Source: Duganella sp. Root336D2 (GTDB lineage: Bacteria; Pseudomonadota; Gammaproteobacteria; Burkholderiales; Burkholderiaceae_D). From it: 64,000 bases of DNA. Numbering within the stretch: position 1 is the first letter of the stretch; each line of letters starts with the position of its first letter. The notes beneath the pieces are model-generated. The model worked only from the letters and a program-made list of their open reading frames with translations, was not told the origin of the DNA and did no database searches. Where the stretch lies: assembly GCF_001425005.1 (NCBI RefSeq), contig NZ_LMDB01000002.1, forward strand, positions 297,916-361,915, given 5' to 3'. The translations under genes and the position numbers were made by a program. Of the stretch, positions 14,878 through 23,381 are shown one piece after another.

Positions 14878-15984
14878 ATGGGCGGCAAATCCTTCAAACA
14901 ACTGTTGGCAGGCTTGCTACTTGCCGTGCGGGCGCTGGCCGCGCACGGGGCAGGCCCGCATGTCCTGCTACTCAATTCATACAGCCCGGGCCGGCCGGGC
15001 ATTGAGCGTGTCACGGATGCTTTCGTCCAGCGCCTGCGCGAGAGCGGCATTGCGCTTGACCATATCCACGTCGAATTCCTGAACCAGGAGCAGCCCAACG
15101 CGGAAATGGTGGCACCGGCACGGCGTGCCTTGCTGATGGCGCAGTATGGCGGCGGCCGCATCGACATTCTCGTGGCGCTGCAGCAGCCGGCCTTGAACTT
15201 CGCCATGCGCGAGCTGGCCGATATCGCGCCGCAAGCGCCCCTGCTGACCGACAGCGAACCGTCGACGCTGCAGCTGGCCGCCAGCCGGCGTCCGGTCTTC
15301 CTGTATGCGATCGTGCCTGACCTCGGCGCCACGGTCAAAGAGGCCATGCAGCTTTTGCCGCGCACGCGGCGCGTCGTCATACCGGGCGGCGTCAGCGATG
15401 CCGACCGTGCCTTCCGGCGCCAGGCGGAAGTCGACCTGGCACCTTGGCTGCGCCGCTTGCAAATCGAGTTCCTGCAGAACATGAGCTGGGCCGAGCAGAT
15501 GCGCTATATCGGCAACCTGACGCAGGATACCGTGGTGGTGACGGGCATGTTCAACCGCGATCGCGACGGTTATTCGTTGCCCACCATCGATGCCGCGCGC
15601 GACACGCTGCGCGCAGCGAACGTGCCGGTGTTTTCGCTGTTCGACAGCATCGTGGGCGAGGGCGCGGTAGGAGGCGCGGTGCGCAACCTGGGGCAATCCG
15701 GCCGCGAGCTGGCGGAGAACGTGCTGTCCATCATGGGGGGAAGGCAGGCTGCCAACGGCGCCCTGACCCAGGTGCCGGTGGGGCCGGTGCAAAGCCTGTA
15801 CGACTGGCGCCAGCTCGAACGCTGGAGCATCGATCCGTCGCCGCTGGAGGGGGCGACGTTCCTGTTCAAGCCGCCGTCACTGTGGCAAGCCTATCGCGGT
15901 GCAGTGCTCGGCGTGGGTGGCGTGATCCTGCTGCTGGCCGGGCTGCTGGCGATCATGCTGGTGCGGCGGCGCCGCTTCGGTTGA
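14878..15984 (+). CDS. Periplasmic ABC-substrate-binding-like sensor protein ending after its membrane helix
   Basis: 368 residues: an N-terminal signal peptide, a periplasmic domain of the ABC transporter substrate-binding type (HVLLLNSYSPGRPGIERV, then DILVALQQPALNFAM, GMFNRDRDGY, VFSLFDSIVGEGAVGG), a linker FKPPSLWQAYRGAVLG, and one transmembrane helix ending MLVRRRRFG. This architecture is usually the sensor half of histidine kinases or diguanylate cyclases, where the output domain follows the helix. Here the protein stops right after the arginines. The 57 bases before the next coding frame contain no kinase-like sequence in any frame, so it is either a natural sensor-only protein or a 3'-truncated relic. 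Confidence 0.8.
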   Translation: MGGKSFKQLLAGLLLAVRALAAHGAGPHVLLLNSYSPGRPGIERVTDAFVQRLRESGIALDHIHVEFLNQEQPNAEMVAPARRALLMAQYGGGRIDILVALQQPALNFAMRELADIAPQAPLLTDSEPSTLQLAASRRPVFLYAIVPDLGATVKEAMQLLPRTRRVVIPGGVSDADRAFRRQAEVDLAPWLRRLQIEFLQNMSWAEQMRYIGNLTQDTVVVTGMFNRDRDGYSLPTIDAARDTLRAANVPVFSLFDSIVGEGAVGGAVRNLGQSGRELAENVLSIMGGRQAANGALTQVPVGPVQSLYDWRQLERWSIDPSPLEGATFLFKPPSLWQAYRGAVLGVGGVILLLAGLLAIMLVRRRRFG

Positions 15985-16095
15985 ATCCACGCACGGCTTG
16001 ATACGTTTCTGCACAATCGCGCCATTGACGCCGCCGGGCCTTTGGCCGTAAGGTACACTCCCGGAACCGTTACCAACCTGAGCTTCGGGAGCACC

Positions 16096-17844
16096 ATGAA
16101 ACAGATTGTCGCAGCACTCGCCATTGCAGCAGCCTTCAGTTCCCCATCCTTTGCAGCAGCCAAACCCGGTAGTGCCGACGCCCGTTTCACCGCCATCCAC
16201 AAGGCGGAGTGGAAGTGGCGCCTGCAGCAAAGGCTGGAAGACGATGAGGACGATGTGCGCGGCGTGGAGAGCCGCCTGCCGAACGTCAGCCTGGCGGTGC
16301 AAATGGAGCGCCAGAAGAAATGGGAAGAGACGCTGCGCCAACTCGAAAGCATCAAGCCGGAACAGCTTTCGAACCGTGAACGCATCAACTACCAGGTGTA
16401 TCGCGCGCAGGTCGCTGCGTTGCTGGATAACCAGCGCTTCCGCGAATACGAAAAGCCGCTGAACGCCGATTCATCGTTCTGGGGCAATCTGGCCGGCGAA
16501 GCGCGCAAATCGTTCCGCACCGCCGAGGACTACCGCAACTACGTGGCGCAGCTGAACGACGTGCCGCGCTACTTCGGCGAAGAGATCACCAATATGCGCG
16601 CTGGCCTGGCGCGCGGCTTCACGCCGCCGAAGATCACGCTGGAAGGGCGCGACAAGTCGATCACCTCGGTCACCGAAGCCAGGCCGGAAGACGTGGTGTT
16701 CTTCAAGCCGTTCAAGGACATGCCGAACGTGATTCCGGCCGCCGAGCAGGAAGCCCTGAAAGCCGAAGGCTTGAAGGCGATCCGCGAAAAAGTGATTCCG
16801 GCCCACGCCGTGCTGCTGAAATTCATGCGCGAGGAATACGTCCCGAAAGCCAAGGAAGCTCTGGACGCAGAGAGCTACCCGGACGGCAAGGCGTATTACC
16901 AGTCGAAGATTGTTGAATTCACGACCACCAACCTGAGCGCCGAGCAGATCCACCAGATCGGCCTGGACGAAATGGCGAAGATCCGTGCCGAAATGCAGGA
17001 AGTGATGAAGCAGGTTGGCTTCAAGGGCGACCTGCCGGCCTTCCTGCAATTCCTGCGCACCGACCCGCGGTTCTACGCCAAGACGCCGGAAGAATTGCTG
17101 ATGCGCGCCGCATGGGTCGCCAAGAAGTTCGATGGCAAGGTTGCCGATTACTTTGGCCGCCTGCCGCGCAGCCGCTTCGCCATCATCCCGGTGGCGCCGG
17201 AGGTTGCGCCGTTCTATACCTCGGGCCGCGGCGGTCCTGGCGGGTACTGGGTCAACACCTACAACCTGCCGGCCCGCCCGCTGTATTCGCTGCCGGCGCT
17301 GACTTTGCACGAATCGGCGCCAGGCCACGCTTTCCAGATGCCGATCGCGCTGGAGCAGAAGGGCCGTCCGCCATTCCGCAACGCCTATATCTCCGCATAT
17401 GGCGAGGGTTGGGCGCTGTACTCCGAGCGCCTGGGAACGGAGATGGGCATCTACGAAACGCCGTATGAAGTGTTCGGCATGCTGAGCTACCAGGCCTGGC
17501 GCGCCTCGCGCCTGGTGGTGGACACCGGCGTGCACGCCAAGGGCTGGACCCGCGAGCAGGCGCAGAAGTACCTGATGGAGAATACGGCGCTGTCTTCGCA
17601 TGAAGTGATGACCGAAGTCGATCGCTATATTTCGTGGCCGGGCCAGGCGCTGTCCTACTACCTGGGCGAGATGGCGATCTTCGAAGCGCGCAAGAAGGCG
17701 GAGCAGGCCCTGGGCGCCAGGTTCGATATCCGCGCCTTCCACGACACTATCCTGGAACTGGGTTCGGTGCCGCTGCCGGTACTGCAGGCGCGCATCGACG
17801 ATTTTATCGCCGGCGGCGGCAAAAGCCCTTATCCGAAGGAATAA
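16096..17844 (+). CDS. DUF885-family exported protein, putative zinc hydrolase
   Basis: 582 residues from the ATG at 16096, preceded by CGGGAG; the frame is open to 16042 but this start gives a proper signal peptide (KQIVAALAIAAAFSSPSFA). The family hallmark is the metal-binding motif H405-E-S-A-P-G-H411 (LTLHESAPGHAFQ) followed by the downstream acidic motif YGEGWALYSE. Length and layout match DUF885 proteins, which are distantly related to M32-type metallopeptidases and often annotated as periplasmic peptidases; direct biochemical evidence is sparse. It appears monocistronic with a weak upstream promoter near 16025-16059. Confidence 0.9.
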   Translation: MKQIVAALAIAAAFSSPSFAAAKPGSADARFTAIHKAEWKWRLQQRLEDDEDDVRGVESRLPNVSLAVQMERQKKWEETLRQLESIKPEQLSNRERINYQVYRAQVAALLDNQRFREYEKPLNADSSFWGNLAGEARKSFRTAEDYRNYVAQLNDVPRYFGEEITNMRAGLARGFTPPKITLEGRDKSITSVTEARPEDVVFFKPFKDMPNVIPAAEQEALKAEGLKAIREKVIPAHAVLLKFMREEYVPKAKEALDAESYPDGKAYYQSKIVEFTTTNLSAEQIHQIGLDEMAKIRAEMQEVMKQVGFKGDLPAFLQFLRTDPRFYAKTPEELLMRAAWVAKKFDGKVADYFGRLPRSRFAIIPVAPEVAPFYTSGRGGPGGYWVNTYNLPARPLYSLPALTLHESAPGHAFQMPIALEQKGRPPFRNAYISAYGEGWALYSERLGTEMGIYETPYEVFGMLSYQAWRASRLVVDTGVHAKGWTREQAQKYLMENTALSSHEVMTEVDRYISWPGQALSYYLGEMAIFEARKKAEQALGARFDIRAFHDTILELGSVPLPVLQARIDDFIAGGGKSPYPKE

Positions 17845-17913
17845 GCGCACCGGTGTGGTGCATTGCCTTCTGCTGGTGCAAAAAAAGTGAGAGAATCACT
17901 TGAAATTACTGGC

Positions 17914-18186
17914 ATGAGTCTTGCAGATATAGGTCACATGACTGATCGCACTACACTGACCGTAACAAACCAGGGGAACCGTCCTATCCAGGTCGGCTCC
18001 CATTTCCACTTTTTCGAAGTCGATTCGGCGCTGCAGTTCGAACGCTGGAAGGCGTATGGCATGCGGCTCGATATCGCGCCGGGGACGGCGCTGCGCTTCG
18101 AGCCGGGCAAGGCGCAGACCATTACGCTGGTGCGTCTTGAGGGGGATGCTGAGGTGGCTGGATTCAGCGCTGGCGCAAGACGATAG
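17914..18186 (+). CDS. Orphan urease beta-subunit-like protein
   Basis: 90 residues from the ATG at 17914; an ATG at 17938 (82 residues) and one at 17863 are alternatives. The core is unmistakable for urease beta (UreB): [20 protein letters not shown], then [21 protein letters not shown]. Normally UreB assembles with UreA and the catalytic UreC, but neither these nor accessory genes ureDEFG are nearby. The usual C-terminal loop (YGFNG type) is replaced by [12 protein letters not shown], so it is shorter than a standard subunit. It could be a relic or a stand-alone beta-fold protein. Its 3' end overlaps the convergent acyltransferase gene by 23 bases. Confidence 0.8.
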   Translation: MSLADIGHMTDRTTLTVTNQGNRPIQVGSHFHFFEVDSALQFERWKAYGMRLDIAPGTALRFEPGKAQTITLVRLEGDAEVAGFSAGARR

Positions 18187-18766
18187 GGGCCATCAGCTCG
18201 GGATGTTTGCCGAGGTGGCCGTCGAAACCGGCGCGAATGGCCGCCATGTCTTTTTCTTCATCGCCGGTCAGCCACACATGCTCGGTCAGCCCCAGGGTCT
18301 TGTTCGGGAAATCGATATACACCAGTACCAGCGGCACTTTGGCGGCCAGCGCCAGTTGATAGAAACCGCTTTTCCAATAAGGCTTGTAGCCGCGCGTGCC
18401 TTCCGGCGTGATGCCGACCCAATACCAGTCTTCCTTCATCATGGCATCGGCCTGGGCCTGGATCAGGCCTTGCGGCGCGCTGCGGTCGACCGGTGCGCCG
18501 CCGAGGTAGTAGAACCAGCGGCCCAGCAGCGGGATCTTGAACAGGCTGTCTTTGGCCAGCCAGCGGAACGGCAGGTCCAGCGCCCATTTGCCGAGCAATC
18601 CGATGATGAAATCCCAGTTCGACGTATGCGGGTAGACCACGGCAATGCCGCGCGGCTCCGGCAGCGGCTTGAACTTCACTTGCCAGCCGAATGCCTGCAA
18701 CAGGCGCATGGCGACACGCTGCTTTAGTGTTGGCAGTTTGTCCGCCTCTAGCTTATATTGATCCAT
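18164..18766 (-). CDS. Lysophospholipid acyltransferase family protein (PlsC-like)
   Basis: 200 residues. The acyltransferase motifs are present: the HX4D catalytic pair in [29 protein letters not shown] as the second block, and the acceptor-binding ITPEGTR. The family transfers acyl chains from acyl-CoA or acyl-ACP to lysophosphatidate or related lipids at the inner membrane. This short form lacks a clear membrane anchor and belongs to a subgroup often annotated simply as 1-acyl-glycerol-3-phosphate acyltransferase. It is convergent with the urease-beta-like gene and divergent from the regulator at 18876. Confidence 0.88.
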   Translation of the reverse strand: MDQYKLEADKLPTLKQRVAMRLLQAFGWQVKFKPLPEPRGIAVVYPHTSNWDFIIGLLGKWALDLPFRWLAKDSLFKIPLLGRWFYYLGGAPVDRSAPQGLIQAQADAMMKEDWYWVGITPEGTRGYKPYWKSGFYQLALAAKVPLVLVYIDFPNKTLGLTEHVWLTGDEEKDMAAIRAGFDGHLGKHPELMAPIVLRQR

Positions 18767-18875
18767 GCCTTCCCCATTGTGTTATTGCTACCATTGAGAG
18801 TTTGTAACTCTTGGTGCTGAAATTTTGTGCGGCGGTATTCTATCGCGCCGCTCCACGGGGCAGCAAGGTGAAATT

Positions 18876-20219
18876 ATGACAAGGCAAGTCTTGTGCGTCG
18901 CTGCGACAACAGCAGCGCTGCCGGCGGCTCTGCTTGCCGCCGGCCAAACGTTCGACGTCTGCCATGTGGCCGGCTTGGCCGAGGCAGCGGCGGCCTTGCG
19001 CGAACAGCATTTCCCGGTCGGTTTGCTGCTGCTCGATAACTGGGCCGGCGCGCTTACTGAATTGGACCATTTCCTGCGCCGCCATAGCCGGCCGCGCTGG
19101 GTCGCGGTCTTCCTGCCGCAGGCATTGGAGGAAGCAGCTCTACGCCAGCTGGTGCACGACCACTGCGTTGACTTCCATACCTGGCCGGTGGATGCCGCGC
19201 GACTCAGCAATACGCTGGGGCATGCGCTGGGCCTGGCCGCGCTGGCCGGGCTCGGCCATCTGCCGGAAGCCTGCCAGACAATGCGCCTGACCGGGCACAG
19301 CTCGGCCATTACACTGCTGCGCCAGCAGGTACTGAAAGTGGCCGGCGCCGATGCGCCCGTGCTGATCTGGGGCGAGAGCGGCACCGGCAAGGAACTTGTG
19401 GCGCGCGCGATACATGAACACTCGGGGCGCAGCGATGGACCATTCGTGCCCATCAATTGCGGTGCGATCCCTGCCTCATTGGTGCAATCGGAATTGTTCG
19501 GTTACGAGAAAGGCGCGTTTACCGGCGCCGGCCCGGGCAAATGCGGCCTGATCGAGTCTGCCAGCGGCGGCTCGATTTTCCTTGATGAGATCGGCGATTT
19601 GCCGCTTGAGCTGCAGGCCAACCTGCTGCGCTTCCTGCAAGAGAAAACCATTTACCGCGTGGGCGGGACGCGCAGCGTGCCGGTCGATGCGCGCGTGATC
19701 GCGGCCTCGCACGTCAAGCTTGGCGATGCGGTGGAACGCGGCCTGTTCCGGGAAGATTTGTTCTACCGGCTCAATGTCCTGACCTTGCAGGTGCCGGCCT
19801 TGCGCGAACGGCGCGACGATGTGGTGCCGCTGGCGGAAGAAGTCTTCCACAGTTACGCCACCGAGCGTGCGCGCCGGGTACGCGGCTTCAGCAATAGCGC
19901 GCTGCGCGCCCTGCGCGCCCATGACTGGCCCGGCAATGTGCGCGAGCTGCTGAATCGTGTGCGGCGTGCGGCCGTGATGGCCGATGGCGTCTTGATCCAG
20001 CCGCACGACCTGGAGCTGGATGGCGTCGACCTCGCGTTCGCCGCCGAAGACCTTGACAGCGCCCGCGCCAGTGCCGAACGGTCGGCGCTGCAAGGACGGA
20101 TCGATGCCGGCCACAGCGTCACCGCCGTGGCGCGTGAGCTGGGTGTATCGCGCATGACCTTGTATCGCCTGATGGCGAAACACGGGATCCAGCGCCCGTC
20201 GCGCCGCGGCGAAGACTGA
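18876..20219 (+). CDS. Sigma-54-dependent enhancer-binding regulator (VpsR/NtrC type)
   Basis: 447 residues from the ATG at 18876, with AGGTGA upstream. Residues 1-125 resemble a receiver-like fold lacking a clear phospho-acceptor pocket, as in VpsR. The AAA+ domain (about 140-375) has Walker A GESGTGKE from residue 166, the sigma-54 contact loop GAFTGA from 213, and [12 protein letters not shown] as Walker B. The C-terminus ends in a Fis-type helix-turn-helix ([19 protein letters not shown]). An intact GAFTGA loop means it should activate a sigma-54 promoter; one lies at 20399-20413, ahead of the next operon, with two matching operator sites between. It is therefore the likely activator of the exported-fibre cluster. 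Confidence 0.93.
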   Translation: MTRQVLCVAATTAALPAALLAAGQTFDVCHVAGLAEAAAALREQHFPVGLLLLDNWAGALTELDHFLRRHSRPRWVAVFLPQALEEAALRQLVHDHCVDFHTWPVDAARLSNTLGHALGLAALAGLGHLPEACQTMRLTGHSSAITLLRQQVLKVAGADAPVLIWGESGTGKELVARAIHEHSGRSDGPFVPINCGAIPASLVQSELFGYEKGAFTGAGPGKCGLIESASGGSIFLDEIGDLPLELQANLLRFLQEKTIYRVGGTRSVPVDARVIAASHVKLGDAVERGLFREDLFYRLNVLTLQVPALRERRDDVVPLAEEVFHSYATERARRVRGFSNSALRALRAHDWPGNVRELLNRVRRAAVMADGVLIQPHDLELDGVDLAFAAEDLDSARASAERSALQGRIDAGHSVTAVARELGVSRMTLYRLMAKHGIQRPSRRGED

Positions 20220-20235
20220 GCATCCGAACTGCCGC

Positions 20236-20251
20236 GTCACAAAGATGTGAC
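20236..20251. promoter_or_regulatory. Upstream activator site 1 (GTCAC-N6-GTGAC)
   Basis: GTCAC (20236-20240) and GTGAC (20247-20251) flank six bases; the symmetry extends one base inward. Its centre lies about 181 bases upstream of the predicted start for the sigma-54 promoter, within the usual enhancer range. Confidence 0.6.
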
Positions 20252-20306
20252 ATTGTTGCGTGGCCCTTATCTCCTATGGTGGAAGGCACGAGGTGCCGAC
20301 CGACGT

Positions 20307-20322
20307 GTCACGAGGAAGTGAC
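20307..20322. promoter_or_regulatory. Upstream activator site 2 (GTCAC-N6-GTGAC)
   Basis: Identical half-sites and spacing to site 1, exactly 71 bases downstream of it (GTCAC 20307-20311, GTGAC 20318-20322). Here the symmetry extends one base outward, TGTCAC/GTGACA. A different inverted repeat, GGCAC-GAG-GTGCC, lies between the two at 20285-20297. Confidence 0.6.
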
Positions 20323-20398
20323 AAACTTTCCTCCTGCATGCACGCCACTTGCTGCGTCGCCGCACCAAAGTCGAGCAATTTCAACAGCTTAGTGAAGG

Positions 20399-20413
20399 TG
20401 GCATCAAGCTTGC
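20399..20413 (+). promoter_or_regulatory. Sigma-54 (-24/-12) promoter of the Gly-rich/C39 operon
   Basis: TGGCAT (20399-20404), five bases, then TTGC (20410-20413) gives the essential GG-N10-GC spacing. Transcription would start near 20425, about 50 bases before the ATG at 20475. The adjacent upstream gene encodes a GAFTGA-type activator. Confidence 0.75.
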
Positions 20414-20474
20414 GATATCGGTTCAAGCCCCAGCTTTGAGGGTACTTGAAGAACACGACATCAGCGAGGACGAG

Positions 20475-22271
20475 ATGAAGAAAACTTTGCTTGCAGCAGC
20501 CATCGCACTGGCGGTGGGTAGTGCATTCGCGCAGGAGACACCGCCTCCCAACGTGAGCCAGGCCGGACCGGGCGCACAGGCCAACGATAATTCCACGGCC
20601 ACCCAGGACAGCAGCCAGGCGAATGCCAACAACAACAGCAGTGGCGCTGCCGACGCGGCCGCCGCCGGTGCCGCAGCAGCCAACAACGGTGCCAGTGCGA
20701 CATCGTCAATGGCCAACGCCTTCAACACATCGACAGCGACCGCGGTCAGCACCCTGACAGGTACCGTGACCAATAACGTCATCAACAATATCGGCAATGT
20801 AGCCAGCAATGGCGGCAACGCCAATGGCGGTGCCGGTGCCGGTGCGATTGGCGGCGGCGCAGCCGGGGGCACCGCCAGCGGTACCGGTGGCGCAGGCGGC
20901 ATGTCGAACGGCGGTGCCGGCGCGGCAGGTTCCGCCGGTGGTGTCGCCTTTAACGGCAGCGCACTTGGCGGGAATGGCAGCGGCGGCAGCGGTTCCGGCG
21001 GCGCCGCAACGGCCGGAGCGGGAACGGGCGGTACCACGGGCGCCGGCGGACTGGCTGCCGGTGCTGCGAGCGGCCGCGGCGGCGATGGCGCACGCGGTGG
21101 TGAAGGCGGCGCAGGGGGCGCCGGCGGTAGCGTCGTGGCTGGCTCCGGCGGCGCTGGTGGCGCCGGCGGTGCGGCGGCCGGTGGCGCGGGCGGCCTGGTC
21201 GGCACTGCAGGCAGCGGCGCAGGCGGAGCGACCGGCGCTGCCACTGGCGCACGTGGCGGCGACGGTGGCGCAACGGGTGCTGCCAGCGGCGGTGCCGGCG
21301 GCATGGGTGGTTCGGGCGGTGCGGCAGGCGCGGGCGGCATGGCAGGCGCGACCGGCAGCGTCGCCTCCGGCGCGGCGACATCCTCGCAAACCTCAATGGG
21401 TGGTGCCGCCTCGAGCGGCAGCGCCGGATCGAGCAATACCGCTTCGAATGGTACCAGCGGCACTGAGCCATTGACCATCCCCGGCATGGGCGACCAGAAC
21501 AGCGCCGGCGGCACCACAGGCTCGGCTGACGGACGCTCGGCCAATACCGGCAACGCATCGACTTCCGGCGCCGGCACCAGTGGCGCTGGCGGTACCGGCG
21601 GTGCGGGTGGCGGCGGCGGTGCAGGTGCGGCAGGGGGCAGCGGCGCGGCGGCAAGCAATACCGCGGGCAATGGCGCTGCTGGCGGCGCCAATAGTTCGGG
21701 CGCAGGCGGCGGCAGCGGCGCTGTTGCGGCCACTGGCGGTGCTGGAGCCTCTGGAACTGGCGGTGCGGGCGGCGGCGGTGCGGCTGGCGGCAATGGCACC
21801 AGTACCGGTGGCGCGGGCGCGGCAGGCGGCAATGGCGGCAATGGCGGCTCCAGCGGCCTGGCCAGCAATACTGCCGGATCGAGCGGCGCTGCAGGCGGTG
21901 GCACGGGCGGCGCAGCGACAGGTGGCAGCGGCAGCGGTGCGGCGGGCACCGGCGGTGCAGCGACCAACGGCAGCGCCACGGCGGGTGACGGCGGCGCCGG
22001 CGGTGCCGGTGGCGGCGGCAATGTCGCTGGCGCGGGCGGCGATGGCGGCACCAATACCGCGGGCGCAGCGAGCGGCGGCAATGCCACCGGCGGCAATGGC
22101 GGCGCGGGCGGCACCAATAGCGTCAATGCCGGCACCTTCGACATGTCGAACACCATGAGCGGCGTTGGCCAGTCGGCGGCGGGCATCATGGTGATCAGCC
22201 AGAACAACGGCATGTCGTCGCTGGTGCAGCAAAGCGTGAACGTGCAGGCCAACCTGGCCGTGGGCAAATAG
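20475..22271 (+). CDS. Exported Gly/Ala-rich repetitive protein, candidate fibre subunit
   Basis: 598 residues from the ATG at 20475 (GAGGA upstream). The signal peptide ends VGSAFA at residue 19. Residues 20-100 are rich in Asn, Gln, Ser and Ala (QANDNSTATQDSSQAN). About 100-545 is almost pure Gly, Ala, Ser, Thr and Asn in irregular GGAGG and GGNG units, interrupted near 325-360 by a less repetitive insert (TEPLTIPGMGDQNSAGG). The C-terminal 50 residues regain a complex sequence with MVISQNNGMSSLVQQSVNV, which resembles the ends of the two small proteins downstream. There are no cysteines. Context (C39 peptidase, beta-barrel) suggests an extracellular polymer or amyloid; this is inference, and similarity to mycobacterial PE_PGRS proteins is compositional only. 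Confidence 0.85.
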   Translation: MKKTLLAAAIALAVGSAFAQETPPPNVSQAGPGAQANDNSTATQDSSQANANNNSSGAADAAAAGAAAANNGASATSSMANAFNTSTATAVSTLTGTVTNNVINNIGNVASNGGNANGGAGAGAIGGGAAGGTASGTGGAGGMSNGGAGAAGSAGGVAFNGSALGGNGSGGSGSGGAATAGAGTGGTTGAGGLAAGAASGRGGDGARGGEGGAGGAGGSVVAGSGGAGGAGGAAAGGAGGLVGTAGSGAGGATGAATGARGGDGGATGAASGGAGGMGGSGGAAGAGGMAGATGSVASGAATSSQTSMGGAASSGSAGSSNTASNGTSGTEPLTIPGMGDQNSAGGTTGSADGRSANTGNASTSGAGTSGAGGTGGAGGGGGAGAAGGSGAAASNTAGNGAAGGANSSGAGGGSGAVAATGGAGASGTGGAGGGGAAGGNGTSTGGAGAAGGNGGNGGSSGLASNTAGSSGAAGGGTGGAATGGSGSGAAGTGGAATNGSATAGDGGAGGAGGGGNVAGAGGDGGTNTAGAASGGNATGGNGGAGGTNSVNAGTFDMSNTMSGVGQSAAGIMVISQNNGMSSLVQQSVNVQANLAVGK

Positions 22272-22284
22272 CCCGCGCGGCATC

Positions 22285-22704
22285 ATGCGAAGCTTAGGCA
22301 GGCCAGTGCTAGTCCTGGCCCTGTGCGCCGCAATGGTGCCGGGCCTGGCGGCGGCGTCCCCGTGGCTGGGTGCGCTGCCGCTTGGCCCGCTGGCTGCAGC
22401 GGCGGGCACGTCCCCGCATGACGCCCAGCCTGCACCGGAAGCGGCCCCAACGGTGCCCGCCATGGCGCGCCCCGCGCAGGATGAGCGCCTGGAACAGATG
22501 CGCGGCGGCAGTGACGCGCCGTGGAGCGATATGAAACTGGCCGGTACGGTGGCGAACAACAGCGCAGTGAACGTCGTTACCGGCGCCAATATCGTGACTG
22601 ACGGTGCGTTCAGCAACGCCTCGGGCATGCCGATGGTGATCCAGAACTCGGGCGCCAACGTGCTGATCCAGAATGCAACCATCGTCAACGTGCAGATCAA
22701 ATGA
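22285..22704 (+). CDS. Small exported protein with double-glycine-like motif and QN-rich C-terminus
   Basis: 139 residues. A signal peptide ends about residue 24 (PGLAAA). A Pro/Ala-rich linker leads to D66-ERLEQMRGG-75, nearly identical to DARLEQARGG in the 23382 protein. After the Gly-Gly, the remainder is a polar beta-strand-like sequence (ANNSAVNVVTGANIV) ending in MVIQNSGANVLIQNATIVNV. The stop overlaps the start of the C39 peptidase gene by four bases. I infer a minor or chaperone-like fibre subunit, possibly cleaved after the two glycines by that peptidase. No named family is recognised with certainty. Confidence 0.8.
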   Translation: MRSLGRPVLVLALCAAMVPGLAAASPWLGALPLGPLAAAAGTSPHDAQPAPEAAPTVPAMARPAQDERLEQMRGGSDAPWSDMKLAGTVANNSAVNVVTGANIVTDGAFSNASGMPMVIQNSGANVLIQNATIVNVQIK

Positions 22705-23369
22705 GAGGCCTCATCAGCGTTCTGGCATTGCTGCCGGCACTTGCCGCGCAGGCCGCCGACTTTGCAGCCGGCGGCGCCAGTTTTGTGCTGCCGGTGACCA
22801 GCCTTAAAGAGGCGCGCTTCCGCACGACAGTGCGGCAGCAATACGATTTCAGTTGTGGTTCAGCAGCGTTGGCAACCCTGCTTAGCCACCACTACGATTT
22901 TCCGGTCACGGAGCAGGAAATCTTCCGTGACATGTTTGGGCGCGGCGACCAGCCGCGCATCCGGCGCGAGGGATTTTCCTTGCTGGACATGAAACGTTAC
23001 CTGGCCACGCGCGGCTTTACGGCGGACGGCTTCGAGCAGCCGCTGGACAAACTGGCGCAGGCCGGATTGCCGGCGATCGTGCTGGTGGCCGACAACGGCT
23101 ATCGCCACTTCGTCGTGATCAAGGGCGTGCAGGGCGACCGGGTGCTGCTTGGCGACCCGGCCGGCGGCACGCGCGCCTTGCCGCGCCAGGGCTTCGAGGC
23201 GATCTGGCAGAACCGCTTGCTGTTCGTGATCCATGGCCGGCCAGGCAAGCCGCACTTCAACGAAACGGCGGACTGGCGCGTGGCGCCGCAAGCCCTGCTG
23301 TCGGAGGGCATCATGCGCGACAGCTTGCGTGACGTGACGGTGCCGAAGTTGGGCACAAGTGATTTTTGA
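22701..23369 (+). CDS. Periplasmic C39-family cysteine peptidase (FapD-like)
   Basis: 222 residues with a cleavable signal peptide (GLISVLALLPALAAQA). The papain-like C39 active site is complete: oxyanion Q46, catalytic C52 in RQQYDFSCGSAALATLL, H136 in YRHFVVIKG and D152 in LLGDPAGG. C39 peptidases cut after double-glycine leaders; most are fused to ABC exporters, whereas stand-alone secreted forms occur in the Pseudomonas functional-amyloid operon as FapD. The four-base overlap with the upstream small gene and the double-glycine-like motif in two neighbours suggest those proteins as substrates. Confidence 0.9.
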   Translation: MRGLISVLALLPALAAQAADFAAGGASFVLPVTSLKEARFRTTVRQQYDFSCGSAALATLLSHHYDFPVTEQEIFRDMFGRGDQPRIRREGFSLLDMKRYLATRGFTADGFEQPLDKLAQAGLPAIVLVADNGYRHFVVIKGVQGDRVLLGDPAGGTRALPRQGFEAIWQNRLLFVIHGRPGKPHFNETADWRVAPQALLSEGIMRDSLRDVTVPKLGTSDF

Positions 23370-23381
23370 GGGGAGGGCGGC

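Noticed and set aside
15985..16095. A possible frameshifted kinase domain after the 14878 sensor gene.
   Set aside because: All frames in this interval lack kinase or GGDEF motifs, and the next gene begins at 16096.
20800..22130. Repetitive DNA that could be mistaken for a CRISPR array or tandem-repeat locus.
   Set aside because: Repeats are short, irregular and keep the reading frame; there are no uniform repeats with unique spacers and no cas genes.
20423..22267. A 614-codon Pro/Ala/Leu-rich minus-strand frame opposite the Gly-rich gene.
   Set aside because: It is the complement of Gly/Ala codons (GGC, GCC). The plus frame has a signal peptide, binding site, sigma-54 promoter and operon context.
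20475..22271. Homology to mycobacterial PE_PGRS proteins.
   Set aside because: Only the Gly-Ala composition is shared; there is no PE domain, and the protein has a Gram-negative signal peptide and operon context.
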